64,000 nt of DNA, taken from contig WLXB01000001.1 of NCBI GenBank assembly GCA_012103295.1, positions 1 through 64,000 on the forward strand, in the 5' to 3' direction. Shown here piece by piece: positions 1 through 8,567 of this stretch. Positions within the stretch are counted from its first letter, which is position 1. Each line of letters begins with the position of its first letter. The position numbers were made by a program, and so were the translations under genes. Source of the DNA: Alphaproteobacteria bacterium (GTDB lineage: Bacteria; Pseudomonadota; Alphaproteobacteria; Rhodospirillales; Rhodospirillaceae). A model generated the notes under the pieces. It had not been told where the DNA came from, made no database searches, and saw nothing but the letters and a program-made list of their open reading frames with translations.

Positions 1-303
1 GACGGCTGTTGCCATCATCAAATGAGAATTGAAAACACCGGTCAGAGACATCCACACTTCGGAGACCCTGGTGACCACTTTGGCATAAGTTGAAGCTGAC
101 AAGCCGAGGCCGCCCCATTCTTGTCCAATGGTCGCGCCAAACAGCCCCATCTCTTTCATCTGAGAAACCATATCGTTCGGATAAGTATCTGAATGCTCAA
201 GTTCCATGGCGTAGGGGGCCACATCTCGATCAAGCCACTTATCAATGCTGTCCAGAATTAGGGACTCATCCACATCTTCAAATTTCGCGTCTTTCGGCGC
301 CAT
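1..303 (-). CDS. Acyl-CoA dehydrogenase, N-terminal part (cut by window edge)
   Basis: The first 101 codons of an acyl-CoA dehydrogenase are visible; the rest lies beyond base 1. Such enzymes oxidise acyl-CoA thioesters to 2-enoyl-CoA with FAD. The visible part has the helical N-terminal pattern of the family: a DRDVAPYA-type helix, then a MKEMGLFGATI segment and the QEWGGLGLS turn around residues 65-73. The ATG at 303-301 follows a G-rich stretch that can serve as ribosome binding site. It is divergent from the GntR regulator, and the palindromes between them make it a likely target of that regulator. Substrate cannot be judged. Confidence 0.85.
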   Translation of the reverse strand, partial: MAPKDAKFEDVDESLILDSIDKWLDRDVAPYAMELEHSDTYPNDMVSQMKEMGLFGATIGQEWGGLGLSASTYAKVVTRVSEVWMSLTGVFNSHLMMATAV

Positions 304-387
304 CGGGAGCCCCCCTGGTTTGAATCTTGAACGGGTGTTCTAGCCAATCAGTACCTCAGCAGCGATGGGTATCTGCGTCAGATGGCT

Positions 388-412
388 ATTTGTCGGTAAT
401 TCTCGGACAAAT
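388..412. promoter_or_regulatory. Inverted repeat ATTTGTC-N11-GACAAAT, candidate GntR operator (distal site)
   Basis: ATTTGTC (388-394) and GACAAAT (406-412) are perfect reverse complements around an 11-nt spacer. The same half-sites form a tighter palindrome 46 bp further on. Lying between the divergent acyl-CoA dehydrogenase and gntR genes, this is probably a second operator. A further TTTGTCTG stretch follows near 419-426. Confidence 0.5.
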
Positions 413-457
413 ACTTCTTTTGTCTGTTCAATCACTCTATCTAAGATAAGATGTACA

Positions 458-474
458 GACAAATTATATTTGTC
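458..474. promoter_or_regulatory. Palindrome GACAAAT-TAT-ATTTGTC, candidate GntR autoregulatory operator
   Basis: A perfect 7-bp inverted repeat with a 3-nt spacer sits 56 bp upstream of the first possible gntR start. GntR-family dimers bind such short palindromes and commonly repress their own gene. The half-site recurs at 388-412 and, as CGGACAAA-N7-TTTGTCCG, upstream of the TonB receptor at 58 kb. Confidence 0.65.
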
Positions 475-574
475 CGGACGTATATAGTTTCATAAATGTG
501 CCAGGGATATCGGCTTTCTAAGGACTGGCTTGCAGTCACGTGTGGCCCAGTTTGAAAGTGTAAGTGGGGATAGT

Positions 575-1339
575 ATGGGGAATTCCGAATCTGGGGCTCT
601 GCACAGCAGTTCGTCTGGACCACGCTACCAGGCTCTTGCAGATATTCTCCAGAACGAAATTGAGTCTGGGGTCTATCCTGTCGGAACACGAATGCCCACA
701 GAACTCGAACTCTGTAATCGTTTCAGTGTAAGCCGTTTCACTGTTCGAGAAGCGTTACGACGCATGATCGACAACGGCATGATTTTAAGACGCCAAGGCT
801 CTGGCACTGTCGTGGTGTCGAAAAATCCGACCACGATGTTTGTTCAAAAATTAAACTCAATCGACGAACTACTGCAATACTCGATCGATACCCGTCTGAA
901 GGTCGAGAACTCTGTTGCCGTAGAAGTCGATGTAAATACGGCACGAATGATCGGATGTGAACCAGGAGACGCTTGGCATAAAATAGAATCCGTCCGGTAT
1001 CTCGACGAAAAGTCACCGATCTGCTGGACAAATGTTTATGTCCGCCCAGAACACAGTAACCTTGCGGACCGCATCGGCGAAGATGCGACCCCAGTATTTA
1101 TGATCATTGAGAAAGAGTTCGATGTGGTTGCTGAAGAGGTCACGATGGATCTATTCGCTGGCTCAATCGAAGAAACCAAAGCATGGGCTATGGGAGTGGA
1201 GGCAGGAAGCCCAACACTAATCATTGTGCGCAAATACAAAGATAAGACGGGGCGAGTGTTTGAGGTGTCGGTGAGCGAGCACCCAGCGGGCCGGTTCACT
1301 TTCTCAATCGACCTGCTTCGCAGTTCAAATACGGATTAA
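575..1339 (+). CDS. GntR-family transcriptional regulator with UTRA effector domain
   Basis: A winged-helix repressor or activator of the HutC/UTRA branch of GntR regulators. After a short Ser/Gly tail comes the GntR winged helix (about residues 17-85): RYQALADILQNEIESG, then PTELELCNRFSVSRFTVREA as helix-turn-helix and RRQGSGTVV as wing. Residues about 100-250 form a UTRA-type ligand domain. I chose the ATG at 575, just after AAGTGGGGAT; an in-frame ATG at 530 would add 15 residues. Palindromes at 388-412 and 458-474 suggest autoregulation and control of the divergent acyl-CoA dehydrogenase. The ligand is unknown. Confidence 0.88.
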   Translation: MGNSESGALHSSSSGPRYQALADILQNEIESGVYPVGTRMPTELELCNRFSVSRFTVREALRRMIDNGMILRRQGSGTVVVSKNPTTMFVQKLNSIDELLQYSIDTRLKVENSVAVEVDVNTARMIGCEPGDAWHKIESVRYLDEKSPICWTNVYVRPEHSNLADRIGEDATPVFMIIEKEFDVVAEEVTMDLFAGSIEETKAWAMGVEAGSPTLIIVRKYKDKTGRVFEVSVSEHPAGRFTFSIDLLRSSNTD

Positions 1340-1341
1340 GT

Positions 1342-1992
1342 CTATTCCGCCGCGACACTGGGACAACTGACGTTAGTTCCACCTAATCCACAGTATCCGT
1401 TCGGGTTCTTGGCTAAATATTGTTGATGATAATCCTCGGCGTAATAAAACGTCGGAGCTTCCAATATCTCGGTCGTGACCGGCCCATAGCCTGCTTTTTC
1501 AAGAGCCACAGAAAACGCATCCTTTGAAGTTTTGGCTAGATCAAGCTGCTCCCTTTTTGAAACATAGATACCTGACCGATATTGAGTTCCAGCATCATTG
1601 CCCTGGCGCATCCCTTGCGTTGGATTGTGCGCTTCCCAGAACACCTTCAACAATTCAGAGAACGTAATTTTCTGCGAGTCATAGCAAACCAAAACAACCT
1701 CATTGTGGCCCGTCATGCCCGAGCATACTTCCTCATAGGTTGGGTTCGGCGTGTGGCCGGCGGCATAACCTACTGCCGTTGTAAAAACACCGTCCAATTC
1801 CCAGAAAACCCGTTCGGCACCCCAAAAACAGCCTAGGCCAAAAATTGCGGTCTCAAGCCCCTCTGGAAATGGCGCTTTGATTGGATTGCCGCTCACATAA
1901 TGCTTATTCACAAGGGGCATAGCATCTGCCCGCCCTGGCAATGCCTCTTCCTGGCTGGGCAACTCTGTTTTCTTACGCGAATTAAAGAGCAT
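1342..1992 (-). CDS. msrA: Peptide methionine-S-sulfoxide reductase MsrA
   Basis: Reduces the S epimer of methionine sulfoxide in proteins, a repair enzyme. The active-site GCFWG motif holds the nucleophilic Cys55. Family hallmarks follow: [38 protein letters not shown] and [15 protein letters not shown]. The C-terminal YCGLGG and VSC cysteines are the likely resolving residues. Length 216 aa fits the long proteobacterial form beginning near MLFxSRK. A GTG at 2076 with a good GAGGTG ribosome binding site would add 28 mostly hydrophobic residues, so the start is uncertain. It converges on gntR, with only 2 bp between the stops. Confidence 0.93.
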   Translation of the reverse strand: MLFNSRKKTELPSQEEALPGRADAMPLVNKHYVSGNPIKAPFPEGLETAIFGLGCFWGAERVFWELDGVFTTAVGYAAGHTPNPTYEEVCSGMTGHNEVVLVCYDSQKITFSELLKVFWEAHNPTQGMRQGNDAGTQYRSGIYVSKREQLDLAKTSKDAFSVALEKAGYGPVTTEILEAPTFYYAEDYHQQYLAKNPNGYCGLGGTNVSCPSVAAE

Positions 1993-2113
1993 CGGCCGGA
2001 TTCCAATCATGTAGAGAATTTGAACGAATATCGGGCTCCTTGGCGTTGCAGACAAGCCACAGACAGCGAAAAACACCCTGTCACCTCGTTTATTTTGCTC
2101 ATCTGTTGGGCGT

Positions 2114-2126
2114 TTTGTCAGGAATA
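2114..2126. promoter_or_regulatory. 13-mer TTTGTCAGGAATA shared with the isochorismatase/LEH promoter region
   Basis: The exact 13-mer at 2114-2126 recurs at 5522-5534. Each copy lies between divergent genes and about 120-130 bp before the plus-strand start. On the minus strand it reads TATTCCTGACAAA, containing a CTGACA that could be a -35 element for msrA. It also holds a TTTGTC half-site like that of the GntR operator. Confidence 0.35.
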
Positions 2127-2241
2127 GCGGCGAAGCACTATTTGTACGTACTAGTAATTATCCAGACACGTCGTAGGCCTTTTGCCGAGGCCATGCGAGC
2201 AAACAGCCGATTCCAATTTATTCTTGGGGAGAGAATATATC

Positions 2242-4707
2242 ATGTCCAACACCCGACTTTTACGCGCTGCGCTTCTGGCGTCAGTTGCGTTCGGTTTCGC
2301 AGCGGAAGACGCCGCCGCCCAAATCGAAGAAATAATAGTCACAGCTCGTAAACGTGAGGAATCTTTGCAAGAGATTCCAATGTCAATTACCGCTTTTGAC
2401 GCCGCTGCGCTCGAACGCAATCGCATCAATGATATTAGCGACTTGGCAAAGTATACACCTGGCTTGGTCTTCGACGCCGGCTTTGTGCCCCAAGATACTC
2501 GTCCCCAAATTCGTGGCCTTCCAGCCACGCGTGGCCGCCCGCCCGTGGGTGTCATGATCGATGGCATCGACGTATCTTCTGAATCCATGCTCACGGCCGG
2601 CGGTGGCATGTTAGCTAATCTTCGCCTGATTGATGCTGAACGGATCGAAGTCGTTAAAGGTCCGCAGAGCGCCCTGTACGGACGTGTCGCCTTTGGTGGC
2701 GCTATCAATTACATCTCGAAGAAGCCCGGTGATGAATTCGAAGGCAACTTCACCGCAGATGTTGGTGATTACGGTCAGTTCGAACTCCGCGGTGCCATTA
2801 GTGGCCCGGTTTCAGACAAAGTCAGCCTTGGCCTTAACGCCGCCTATGCGGAACACGATGGCTATTACGAAAACGCCTTAGATGGACAGAAGCTCGGTGG
2901 ATTTGAAAGTGCTGGCTTCTCCATTGCGGCGCACTTTGAACCATCCGACAACTTTACGATGGATACACGGATTTCGTATTCAGAAGACGACTATGCGCCC
3001 CGTGCCCAAACCCTTCTTTCGCTGTCGACCAATAGCAGTGTTGCAATTGACCTTCCTGCGAGTGCGGTAGGCCTCCTTATTCCAGGACAGTTCGGGCCCA
3101 CCCCCCTTCCGGCCCAAGCGTTTGTTCCACGCTTTGGCGAGATCACTTCATCCGGCCAGGTATTTTTGAGCCAGGATGCGATCACAGGAGAACGCTTCAA
3201 GGGCTCGACATTAGATTCTCTGATTATCAGCAACGTCTTTGAATATGAATTCGACAATAATATCTCGCTGACATCATGGACCGGCTTCACTCGGGCCGAG
3301 GCCACACAGAATCAGGATGTCGATTTCTTTGGCACGGCGCCTGGGTTTAACGTGCTTCCGCCGCCCGCTGGATTTGCAGAAACACTGCCGTTCCTGTTCC
3401 AGTTTGACCTGGACACGACAACCAAGCAGTTCAACCAAGAAGTCCGCATTGGCGATCTGAAGTCAGACGGCCTTCGCTGGTCTGTTGGTGGGCAATATTG
3501 GCAGGAGCGTGTTGATCAACTGAACAACAACCTCATCTCTCTGATGTTTGGCATTCCAGGCTTGCTGCCCTCTGCCGCCCAGAACATTGCTGGTATTACA
3601 GTGCCTCCGGCGTCACCAGAATTCAGAGATACGAACCATTGGTCAGTCTACGGTATCGTTGAATACGACATCTCAGACCAACTCACGGCGACAGTCGAAG
3701 CCCGCTATTCCGATGAAAACTTGGATGTAGGCTATGTCGAAGGTGGCCGCGGCGCCGTCGGCTTTGTTGCACCGTTTCCTCCCTTCAACGCGCCAGTTCA
3801 GGTTAACGTCGGGCCGACTGTCGTCCTTGACTCAAGTGACGACTTCTTCACACCGCGTTTTGCTCTGGAGTACCAAGCAACTGACACCAACCTGCTTTAC
3901 GCATCTGTTTCTAAGGGTGTGAAGCCGGGCGGCGTCTCGACAATTGCTGGCACTGCTGCAGGCAATGGTCGTTTCTTCCCAGAGAAACTGTGGAACTACG
4001 AGATCGGTTCTAAGAATTCCTTTGCTGACGGCAAAGCGATTGCAAACGTAACCGGGTTCTACATGGATTACTCGGGCAAGCAGGTCACGCTCCTCGAGCC
4101 AAATCCAGATAACGCGCAAGGCAACGATCTAGTCGTGCGGAACGCAGGCTCTGCTCGGGTCTATGGTTTGGAAGTTGAACTTGCTGTAAACCCAACCGAG
4201 GAACTGAACTTGTCCCTGGGCTATACCTACCTGGATAGCAAGTACACGGACTTCGTCGTCACGACCACGAGCGCACTTGGAATTGCGTTGGCCGGGAACT
4301 GTACGCCGATCGCACTGCCAAATGGTCTTGGGTCTTGCTCAACAGACTTCTCCGGAGAACCTCTTGAGCGCACGCCGAAGCATGCTTTAACCGTGGCTGC
4401 CTCTTACCGCACGCCAGTGTCGAACAGCATGGATTTGGTGGTCGACCTGTCTGCTCAGTATCAGAGCAAGCGGAACCAAGACTCTAACGCGTTCCATTAC
4501 TTCGGCTCGTACGTCAACGTAGATGGCCGTATTGGGGTCGATACGGATCAATGGTCTGTATTCCTGTACGGGGAAAATATCTTTGGTGACGACACAGTTA
4601 AAAGTGGCCAGGGCTCGGGTGATTTCTCAGCTCTTGGCAATCTCGCCATCATCACGTTTGAGCCAGACAAGCCTCAAGGCGGCGTCCGCTTCAACTATCG
4701 GTTCTAA
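2242..4707 (+). CDS. TonB-dependent outer-membrane receptor
   Basis: An 821-residue receptor that would import a scarce substrate across the outer membrane using TonB energy. The ATG at 2242 follows GGGGAGAG. A signal peptide ends near AEDAAAQ, followed by the TonB box IEEIIVTARKREESLQ, a plug domain (about residues 40-160, with RIEVVKGPQSALYG) and a 22-strand-type barrel ending in an aromatic residue (FNYRF). Its N-terminal region closely resembles the receptor at 58104, so the two are paralogs of the sterol/aromatic-associated class common in alphaproteobacteria. Substrate is unknown. It converges with the isochorismatase at a shared terminator. Confidence 0.93.
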   Translation: MSNTRLLRAALLASVAFGFAAEDAAAQIEEIIVTARKREESLQEIPMSITAFDAAALERNRINDISDLAKYTPGLVFDAGFVPQDTRPQIRGLPATRGRPPVGVMIDGIDVSSESMLTAGGGMLANLRLIDAERIEVVKGPQSALYGRVAFGGAINYISKKPGDEFEGNFTADVGDYGQFELRGAISGPVSDKVSLGLNAAYAEHDGYYENALDGQKLGGFESAGFSIAAHFEPSDNFTMDTRISYSEDDYAPRAQTLLSLSTNSSVAIDLPASAVGLLIPGQFGPTPLPAQAFVPRFGEITSSGQVFLSQDAITGERFKGSTLDSLIISNVFEYEFDNNISLTSWTGFTRAEATQNQDVDFFGTAPGFNVLPPPAGFAETLPFLFQFDLDTTTKQFNQEVRIGDLKSDGLRWSVGGQYWQERVDQLNNNLISLMFGIPGLLPSAAQNIAGITVPPASPEFRDTNHWSVYGIVEYDISDQLTATVEARYSDENLDVGYVEGGRGAVGFVAPFPPFNAPVQVNVGPTVVLDSSDDFFTPRFALEYQATDTNLLYASVSKGVKPGGVSTIAGTAAGNGRFFPEKLWNYEIGSKNSFADGKAIANVTGFYMDYSGKQVTLLEPNPDNAQGNDLVVRNAGSARVYGLEVELAVNPTEELNLSLGYTYLDSKYTDFVVTTTSALGIALAGNCTPIALPNGLGSCSTDFSGEPLERTPKHALTVAASYRTPVSNSMDLVVDLSAQYQSKRNQDSNAFHYFGSYVNVDGRIGVDTDQWSVFLYGENIFGDDTVKSGQGSGDFSALGNLAIITFEPDKPQGGVRFNYRF

Positions 4708-4729
4708 ACGACCGGTCAGCGATACAAAC

Positions 4730-4763
4730 AAAAAGGGCGCCTTTGTTTAAGGCGCCCTTTTTT
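4730..4763. terminator. Bidirectional intrinsic terminator
   Basis: GGGCGCC (4735-4741), loop TTTGTTTAA, GGCGCCC (4751-4757), flanked by A-tract and T-tract on both sides. It can stop the TonB receptor on the plus strand and the isochorismatase-like gene on the minus strand. Confidence 0.9.
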
Positions 4764-4778
4764 CGTACCTGCTTCGCT

Positions 4779-5465
4779 CTATTCGGCCGCTTGGGACACA
4801 GCTCCGGTAAGTTCATCGACAACTTCACCTGTGGACATAACTCGTCCCCAAAGACGCAAAAACATGGCCTCGTAGGCCGACTGGGCTTCATCGTCACAGG
4901 TGCCTGTGGCATCTGAGACCAAGACAACGCCAAATCCTCGGTCGGATGCCTCCATAGCCGTCATGCCAACACAGTTATTCGTCGATACGCCGACCGTAAC
5001 AATATTCGAGATTTCCATGGCACGCAGACGGCTTTCGATCCCGGTCGAAGCGAACGCACCCATAGTGACTTTGTTGAGCACTGTCTCGCCTGCCTTCGGT
5101 GCAATGGCGCTAACAATCTCATGCTCCTTCTGACCCTCGATATTATTTGTCGCCCTTACAATGCCTCTGATGTGAAGAGGCACATCAGAACAGTCCTCAT
5201 GTTCAGCACCGTAGGTTACGTAAACCACTGGAGCACCCGCATCGCGAAACGTCTTCAGTAGCCGCTGAGTATTGGGGAGAATAAGCTTCTCAATACGGGA
5301 GAATCGATAGTCTGCCTCTTCCAGTCGACCTTGTTCCCTCAGCAAATTTCCAAGTCCATGGTCAGGGCTACCTGTTGCATACTGCATATCAACTACGATC
5401 AGAGCCGTGGTTTTTGGGCCTATCGAAAATGAGCTACTAAACTCTTCGATGTAGTCTGCAGTCAT
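4779..5465 (-). CDS. Isochorismatase-fold cysteine hydrolase
   Basis: A 228-residue member of the isochorismatase-like hydrolases, which cleave amides, carbamates or vinyl ethers. Catalytic residues fit the family: Asp26 in LIVVDMQ, a Lys in VLNKVTMGAF, and the nucleophile Cys165 in VSTNNCVGMTAMEASDRGF. Cys at this position argues for an amidase/nicotinamidase-like activity rather than true isochorismatase. The chosen ATG follows GGGAGCGGAACA; a longer in-frame ATG at 5522 lacks a convincing binding site and overlaps the putative promoter 13-mer. Divergent from the LEH-like gene. Confidence 0.88.
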   Translation of the reverse strand: MTADYIEEFSSSFSIGPKTTALIVVDMQYATGSPDHGLGNLLREQGRLEEADYRFSRIEKLILPNTQRLLKTFRDAGAPVVYVTYGAEHEDCSDVPLHIRGIVRATNNIEGQKEHEIVSAIAPKAGETVLNKVTMGAFASTGIESRLRAMEISNIVTVGVSTNNCVGMTAMEASDRGFGVVLVSDATGTCDDEAQSAYEAMFLRLWGRVMSTGEVVDELTGAVSQAAE

Positions 5466-5521
5466 TGTTCCGCTCCCGAGAACGTGAGATGGCACCGAAC
5501 CATTTGATCGTATTCTTAGCA

Positions 5522-5534
5522 TTTGTCAGGAATA
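5522..5534. promoter_or_regulatory. 13-mer TTTGTCAGGAATA, second copy
   Basis: Identical to 2114-2126 and preceded by A, giving the ATTTGTC half-site of the GntR palindrome. It lies 57 bp upstream of the isochorismatase start and 121 bp upstream of the LEH-like start. On the minus strand CTGACA could act as a -35 element. Confidence 0.35.
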
Positions 5535-5654
5535 TGCAAAAGGCACACACGCTGTCTCAGTGCCATAATGCGGTCATAGCAGTTGTGAGACTTGGCCTGG
5601 CTCGAAAAAGATTAAACACTCGACATTCAACAATCATTCTGGAGCGCCAATGCC

Positions 5655-6149
5655 ATGACTAGACAAGAAGCCGACGCCACCCTTGAACGTAGAAGCCTAT
5701 TAGGTGGACTAGGTGCTGGCCTAGCGCTCGCCTTTGGAACAGCCGCAAAGGCTGCCGGTCCCGAAGCTGACCCTGCAATTGAGTCAGAGAAGGAAAAAAT
5801 CGTCACTGATTTCTGTAAGGCATGGTCGATGAGGGATGCTGACGCTCTAACTGCATATTTGGCTGATGACATCGAATACCACATGTTTGAGGGACGCCCA
5901 CCGATCAACGGCATTCCAGAATTCAGTGGTCAGCTAAAGCCATTCATGGCGTCTATGCGTGAAATCGATTGGGAAATTCTTCGCTCGACCGTCATGGGAG
6001 ATATCGTTCTCAATGAGAGAATCGACCACTTCCTCAGGCCAGAAGGCTCTCAGGCACCCGACAATCATTTCCATATCATTGGCGTGTTTCTGGTGAGAGA
6101 TGGCAAAATAAAATACTGGAAGGATTACAACCTGTCGGGAACCCTATAA
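5655..6149 (+). CDS. Exported limonene-1,2-epoxide hydrolase-like protein
   Basis: A 164-residue NTF2-fold protein with a Tat-like N-terminus (ERRSLLGGLGAGLALAFG, cleavage near AKAAG). The mature part carries the residues of the limonene-epoxide hydrolase Asp-Arg-Asp triad: Arg122 and Asp124 in NERIDH, and Asp157 in YWKDYN. The enzymes add water to an epoxide in one step. Most characterised members are cytoplasmic, so export is unusual. Start ATG follows GGAGCG. It stands divergent from the isochorismatase-like gene and converges with the EAL-like gene. Confidence 0.8.
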   Translation: MTRQEADATLERRSLLGGLGAGLALAFGTAAKAAGPEADPAIESEKEKIVTDFCKAWSMRDADALTAYLADDIEYHMFEGRPPINGIPEFSGQLKPFMASMREIDWEILRSTVMGDIVLNERIDHFLRPEGSQAPDNHFHIIGVFLVRDGKIKYWKDYNLSGTL

Positions 6150-6176
6150 GGCCACGCCTCTGTACCCAGGTTGGGT

Positions 6177-7382
6177 CTAGGCTGCCGCAGCCTCGGCCTT
6201 GAGCATTCCATCTATCAGGAACCCTTGGTACATCTCAATGCCAAGATCGGACCCAATTTCCTTGGCCCGGTCTACGTCAACTCGACTCAGGACAGGCTGA
6301 ATCCCTGATTTTCGGAGTTTCTCTATGAGCTCTCGATTCTCGTAGAGGTCTTCCTCAGCATTTGGGTGCCACTGTAATTTGGCAATTTGGGCTTCGAGAA
6401 ATCCAATATTCACCAAGCCGATAGCTGATGGCGTAATTTGATCAATCGCAATTTGCGCTCCCTTAGAGCGCAGATGATCCCTGGCGATGGCATAACCGTC
6501 ATAATTCAGCACGGCATCAGCTTGACGGAACTCGATGACCACGTTGCGCATTACGTCAGACGAGGTGCTTGCGATAAAATTATCGAAGGCCTTACTAAAT
6601 ACGCTTGGGATATTCAGATTTATGGATAATTTCTGACCTTCGGCACGCTTCACCAGCGTATCGAAGGAATTGAGCATGATGGTATCAAGTATCTTCGTTA
6701 ATTCGCCAAAGCGATCACTGTTTTCGCTCAGATCAACTCCGTCAAAGAATGGCTTTTTAAGTGAATCGATACCGATGAAATACTCAGTCATCTTGGTTTT
6801 AACCGGACCGCGCTCAGGCAGCACGCATACTTGTTGTCCACGACAAAATGTCTTGAGGAATTTATCTGCACCTGCCTTACGATATCCATCAATAAGCTTC
6901 TTAAGATCATGCTCCGTCAATTCACGGCCGGCGCCGTCGTTGCCCTGCCCCGCTCTGGACGCCTTACCATACGCGACAACAATCTTAGCCGCGGCCGCGA
7001 AATCCGTATCGAGGTTGTAGTGCTCAAAAACCAAGCCGCTACTATTAGTGGTCGACTGAGCATCGTTTCCGCCCGCGCCGATCTTAGATAGCACCTTGAA
7101 CAACGCGACCTTAACGTTGGGAATAAACTGTCTGGCAGCTTCAGTTTTGTCATTAAGTATGAGCCCGTAGTCCAGCCTGTCGAGGCGATAGACCTCGCCC
7201 TGCGCAGCGGTAATCATACGCGTTAGAACAGCATCTATATTCTGCCCTAATGGCGCGACTTGCTCTTCTTCACGCGCACAGCCGGACGCCCGCATAACAA
7301 CCAATGTCTGGCCCTTACGCGATTCTGTTCTAAGCTCACCAAGTCTATTGAAGAGGCTTTCTAGCGCACCGATTTTGCTCAT
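6177..7382 (-). CDS. Degenerate EAL-domain-like protein
   Basis: A 401-residue cytosolic protein. The N-terminal half (to about residue 195) is not recognised. Residues about 200-395 follow the EAL phosphodiesterase fold: LSINLNIPSVFS, then VVIEFRQAD, LRSKGAQIAIDQ, and a final EMYQGFLID as in the YxQGF-type end. The catalytic signatures are gone: the EAL position reads GID and the DDFGTG loop reads DQITPS. So it probably binds or senses rather than cleaves cyclic di-GMP. It is a single gene followed by a 287-bp intergenic stretch. Confidence 0.65.
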   Translation of the reverse strand: MSKIGALESLFNRLGELRTESRKGQTLVVMRASGCAREEEQVAPLGQNIDAVLTRMITAAQGEVYRLDRLDYGLILNDKTEAARQFIPNVKVALFKVLSKIGAGGNDAQSTTNSSGLVFEHYNLDTDFAAAAKIVVAYGKASRAGQGNDGAGRELTEHDLKKLIDGYRKAGADKFLKTFCRGQQVCVLPERGPVKTKMTEYFIGIDSLKKPFFDGVDLSENSDRFGELTKILDTIMLNSFDTLVKRAEGQKLSINLNIPSVFSKAFDNFIASTSSDVMRNVVIEFRQADAVLNYDGYAIARDHLRSKGAQIAIDQITPSAIGLVNIGFLEAQIAKLQWHPNAEEDLYENRELIEKLRKSGIQPVLSRVDVDRAKEIGSDLGIEMYQGFLIDGMLKAEAAAA

Positions 7383-7669
7383 GGATTCTTATTGATCGGC
7401 CGACGACAAACCAGCCTACCCTTACTACCGACTTATTTCAGCCACCCAAAATCGAGGTCATTCTAAAACACCGCCTACCACTAACCGGCGAGTTTTTGCC
7501 TCGTTGCCTGCATCATGCCACGAAGTGCGCTCTATGTATGACAATAATCGACACTATAGTTGCGATGCACGACCGTTTTGAATGGAAACCTGCACCGGTG
7601 TAGGGCCTAACGCGTTGAAAAGCTGGACCCGTTCAATCACAGGTGCTGATTCGAACCGTAAAGCTGGAT

Positions 7670-8536
7670 TCAACCTTGCGTAGAAAGTCTGCGCACGTAT
7701 TCCTCGAATGTGTTTGCTTTGCGCCCCAATACCAATTCTAGGATTCTCGAGTTCCCTAGAAAACCGAAAGCATCGTAGTGCTCGTTCATAATGCTCATCT
7801 GTCTGACGCGATCATCTGACGCGCCACCCGCTTTCGCTTTTTCTTGCATCGCTTTGATGGGCACCTGCTCCGCGGTAACCGGTTTACTGATCACTGTACT
7901 AATAATATCTGCCATGTCTGTTTGGCTAAGCGACTCAGGCCCTGCAAGTTCATAGGTGCCGTAAAGCCACCCGTCGTCGAGCGTAACCTTTGCCGTCGCG
8001 TCAGCGAGGTCAAGCAGGTCCACAACATTGAATTTAATGTGAGTGTTAAAGGGCATCGCGTGAACACCCTCGTTTGTTACTTTTTTCCAGATAGGCTCTA
8101 AATGCTGCATATAGCGCATTGGTTGAACAATCGAGTATGGAATCCCCGACTCTATCAGCATCTCTTCTGTATCAAGCTTCAAACTATGATGCCTTACCTC
8201 ACGCCTCAGAGGATGCATGACCGAGTAATAAACAAACTTTGATAATCCTGCCTCTTTTGCAGCTGATACGAAGTGACCAGTCATGGTCTTTTCGTCAGGG
8301 TGCATCGGTGGCCCGATATGAACGATAGCGTCACACCCCTCGAGCGCAGACTTAATCGTCTTGGGATCATCCATATCGCCAACTGCGATCTTGGATGCAC
8401 CCAAAGTCTTCATTTCATCTTCTTGATTTGCGTCCCGAACGAAAGCTGTAACGACAGCTCCCTGATTGGACAACGCCTTCACAACCGGCTTGCCTGTGCG
8501 GCCATGCGATCCCGTCACTAGCACTGACATCGCCAT
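7670..8536 (-). CDS. NmrA-like / atypical short-chain NAD(P)-binding protein
   Basis: A 288-residue Rossmann protein with the N-terminal dinucleotide motif VTGSHGRTGKPVVKAL (GxxGxxG) and FVRDA after strand 2. Later segments (CDAIVHIGPP, FVYYSVMHPL, PYSIVQPMRYMQ, YELAGPESLS) are typical of NmrA/isoflavone-reductase-like proteins. Members act as NAD(P)H-dependent reductases or redox sensors. A ribosome binding site AGGAGA precedes ATG 8536; an ATG at 8530 is also possible. It is the second gene of a pair with the maleate-isomerase-like gene (31-bp gap). Confidence 0.85.
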   Translation of the reverse strand: MAMSVLVTGSHGRTGKPVVKALSNQGAVVTAFVRDANQEDEMKTLGASKIAVGDMDDPKTIKSALEGCDAIVHIGPPMHPDEKTMTGHFVSAAKEAGLSKFVYYSVMHPLRREVRHHSLKLDTEEMLIESGIPYSIVQPMRYMQHLEPIWKKVTNEGVHAMPFNTHIKFNVVDLLDLADATAKVTLDDGWLYGTYELAGPESLSQTDMADIISTVISKPVTAEQVPIKAMQEKAKAGGASDDRVRQMSIMNEHYDAFGFLGNSRILELVLGRKANTFEEYVRRLSTQG

Positions 8537-8567
8537 CGCTGCGTCTCCTAGATAAAATTGGGTTTAG

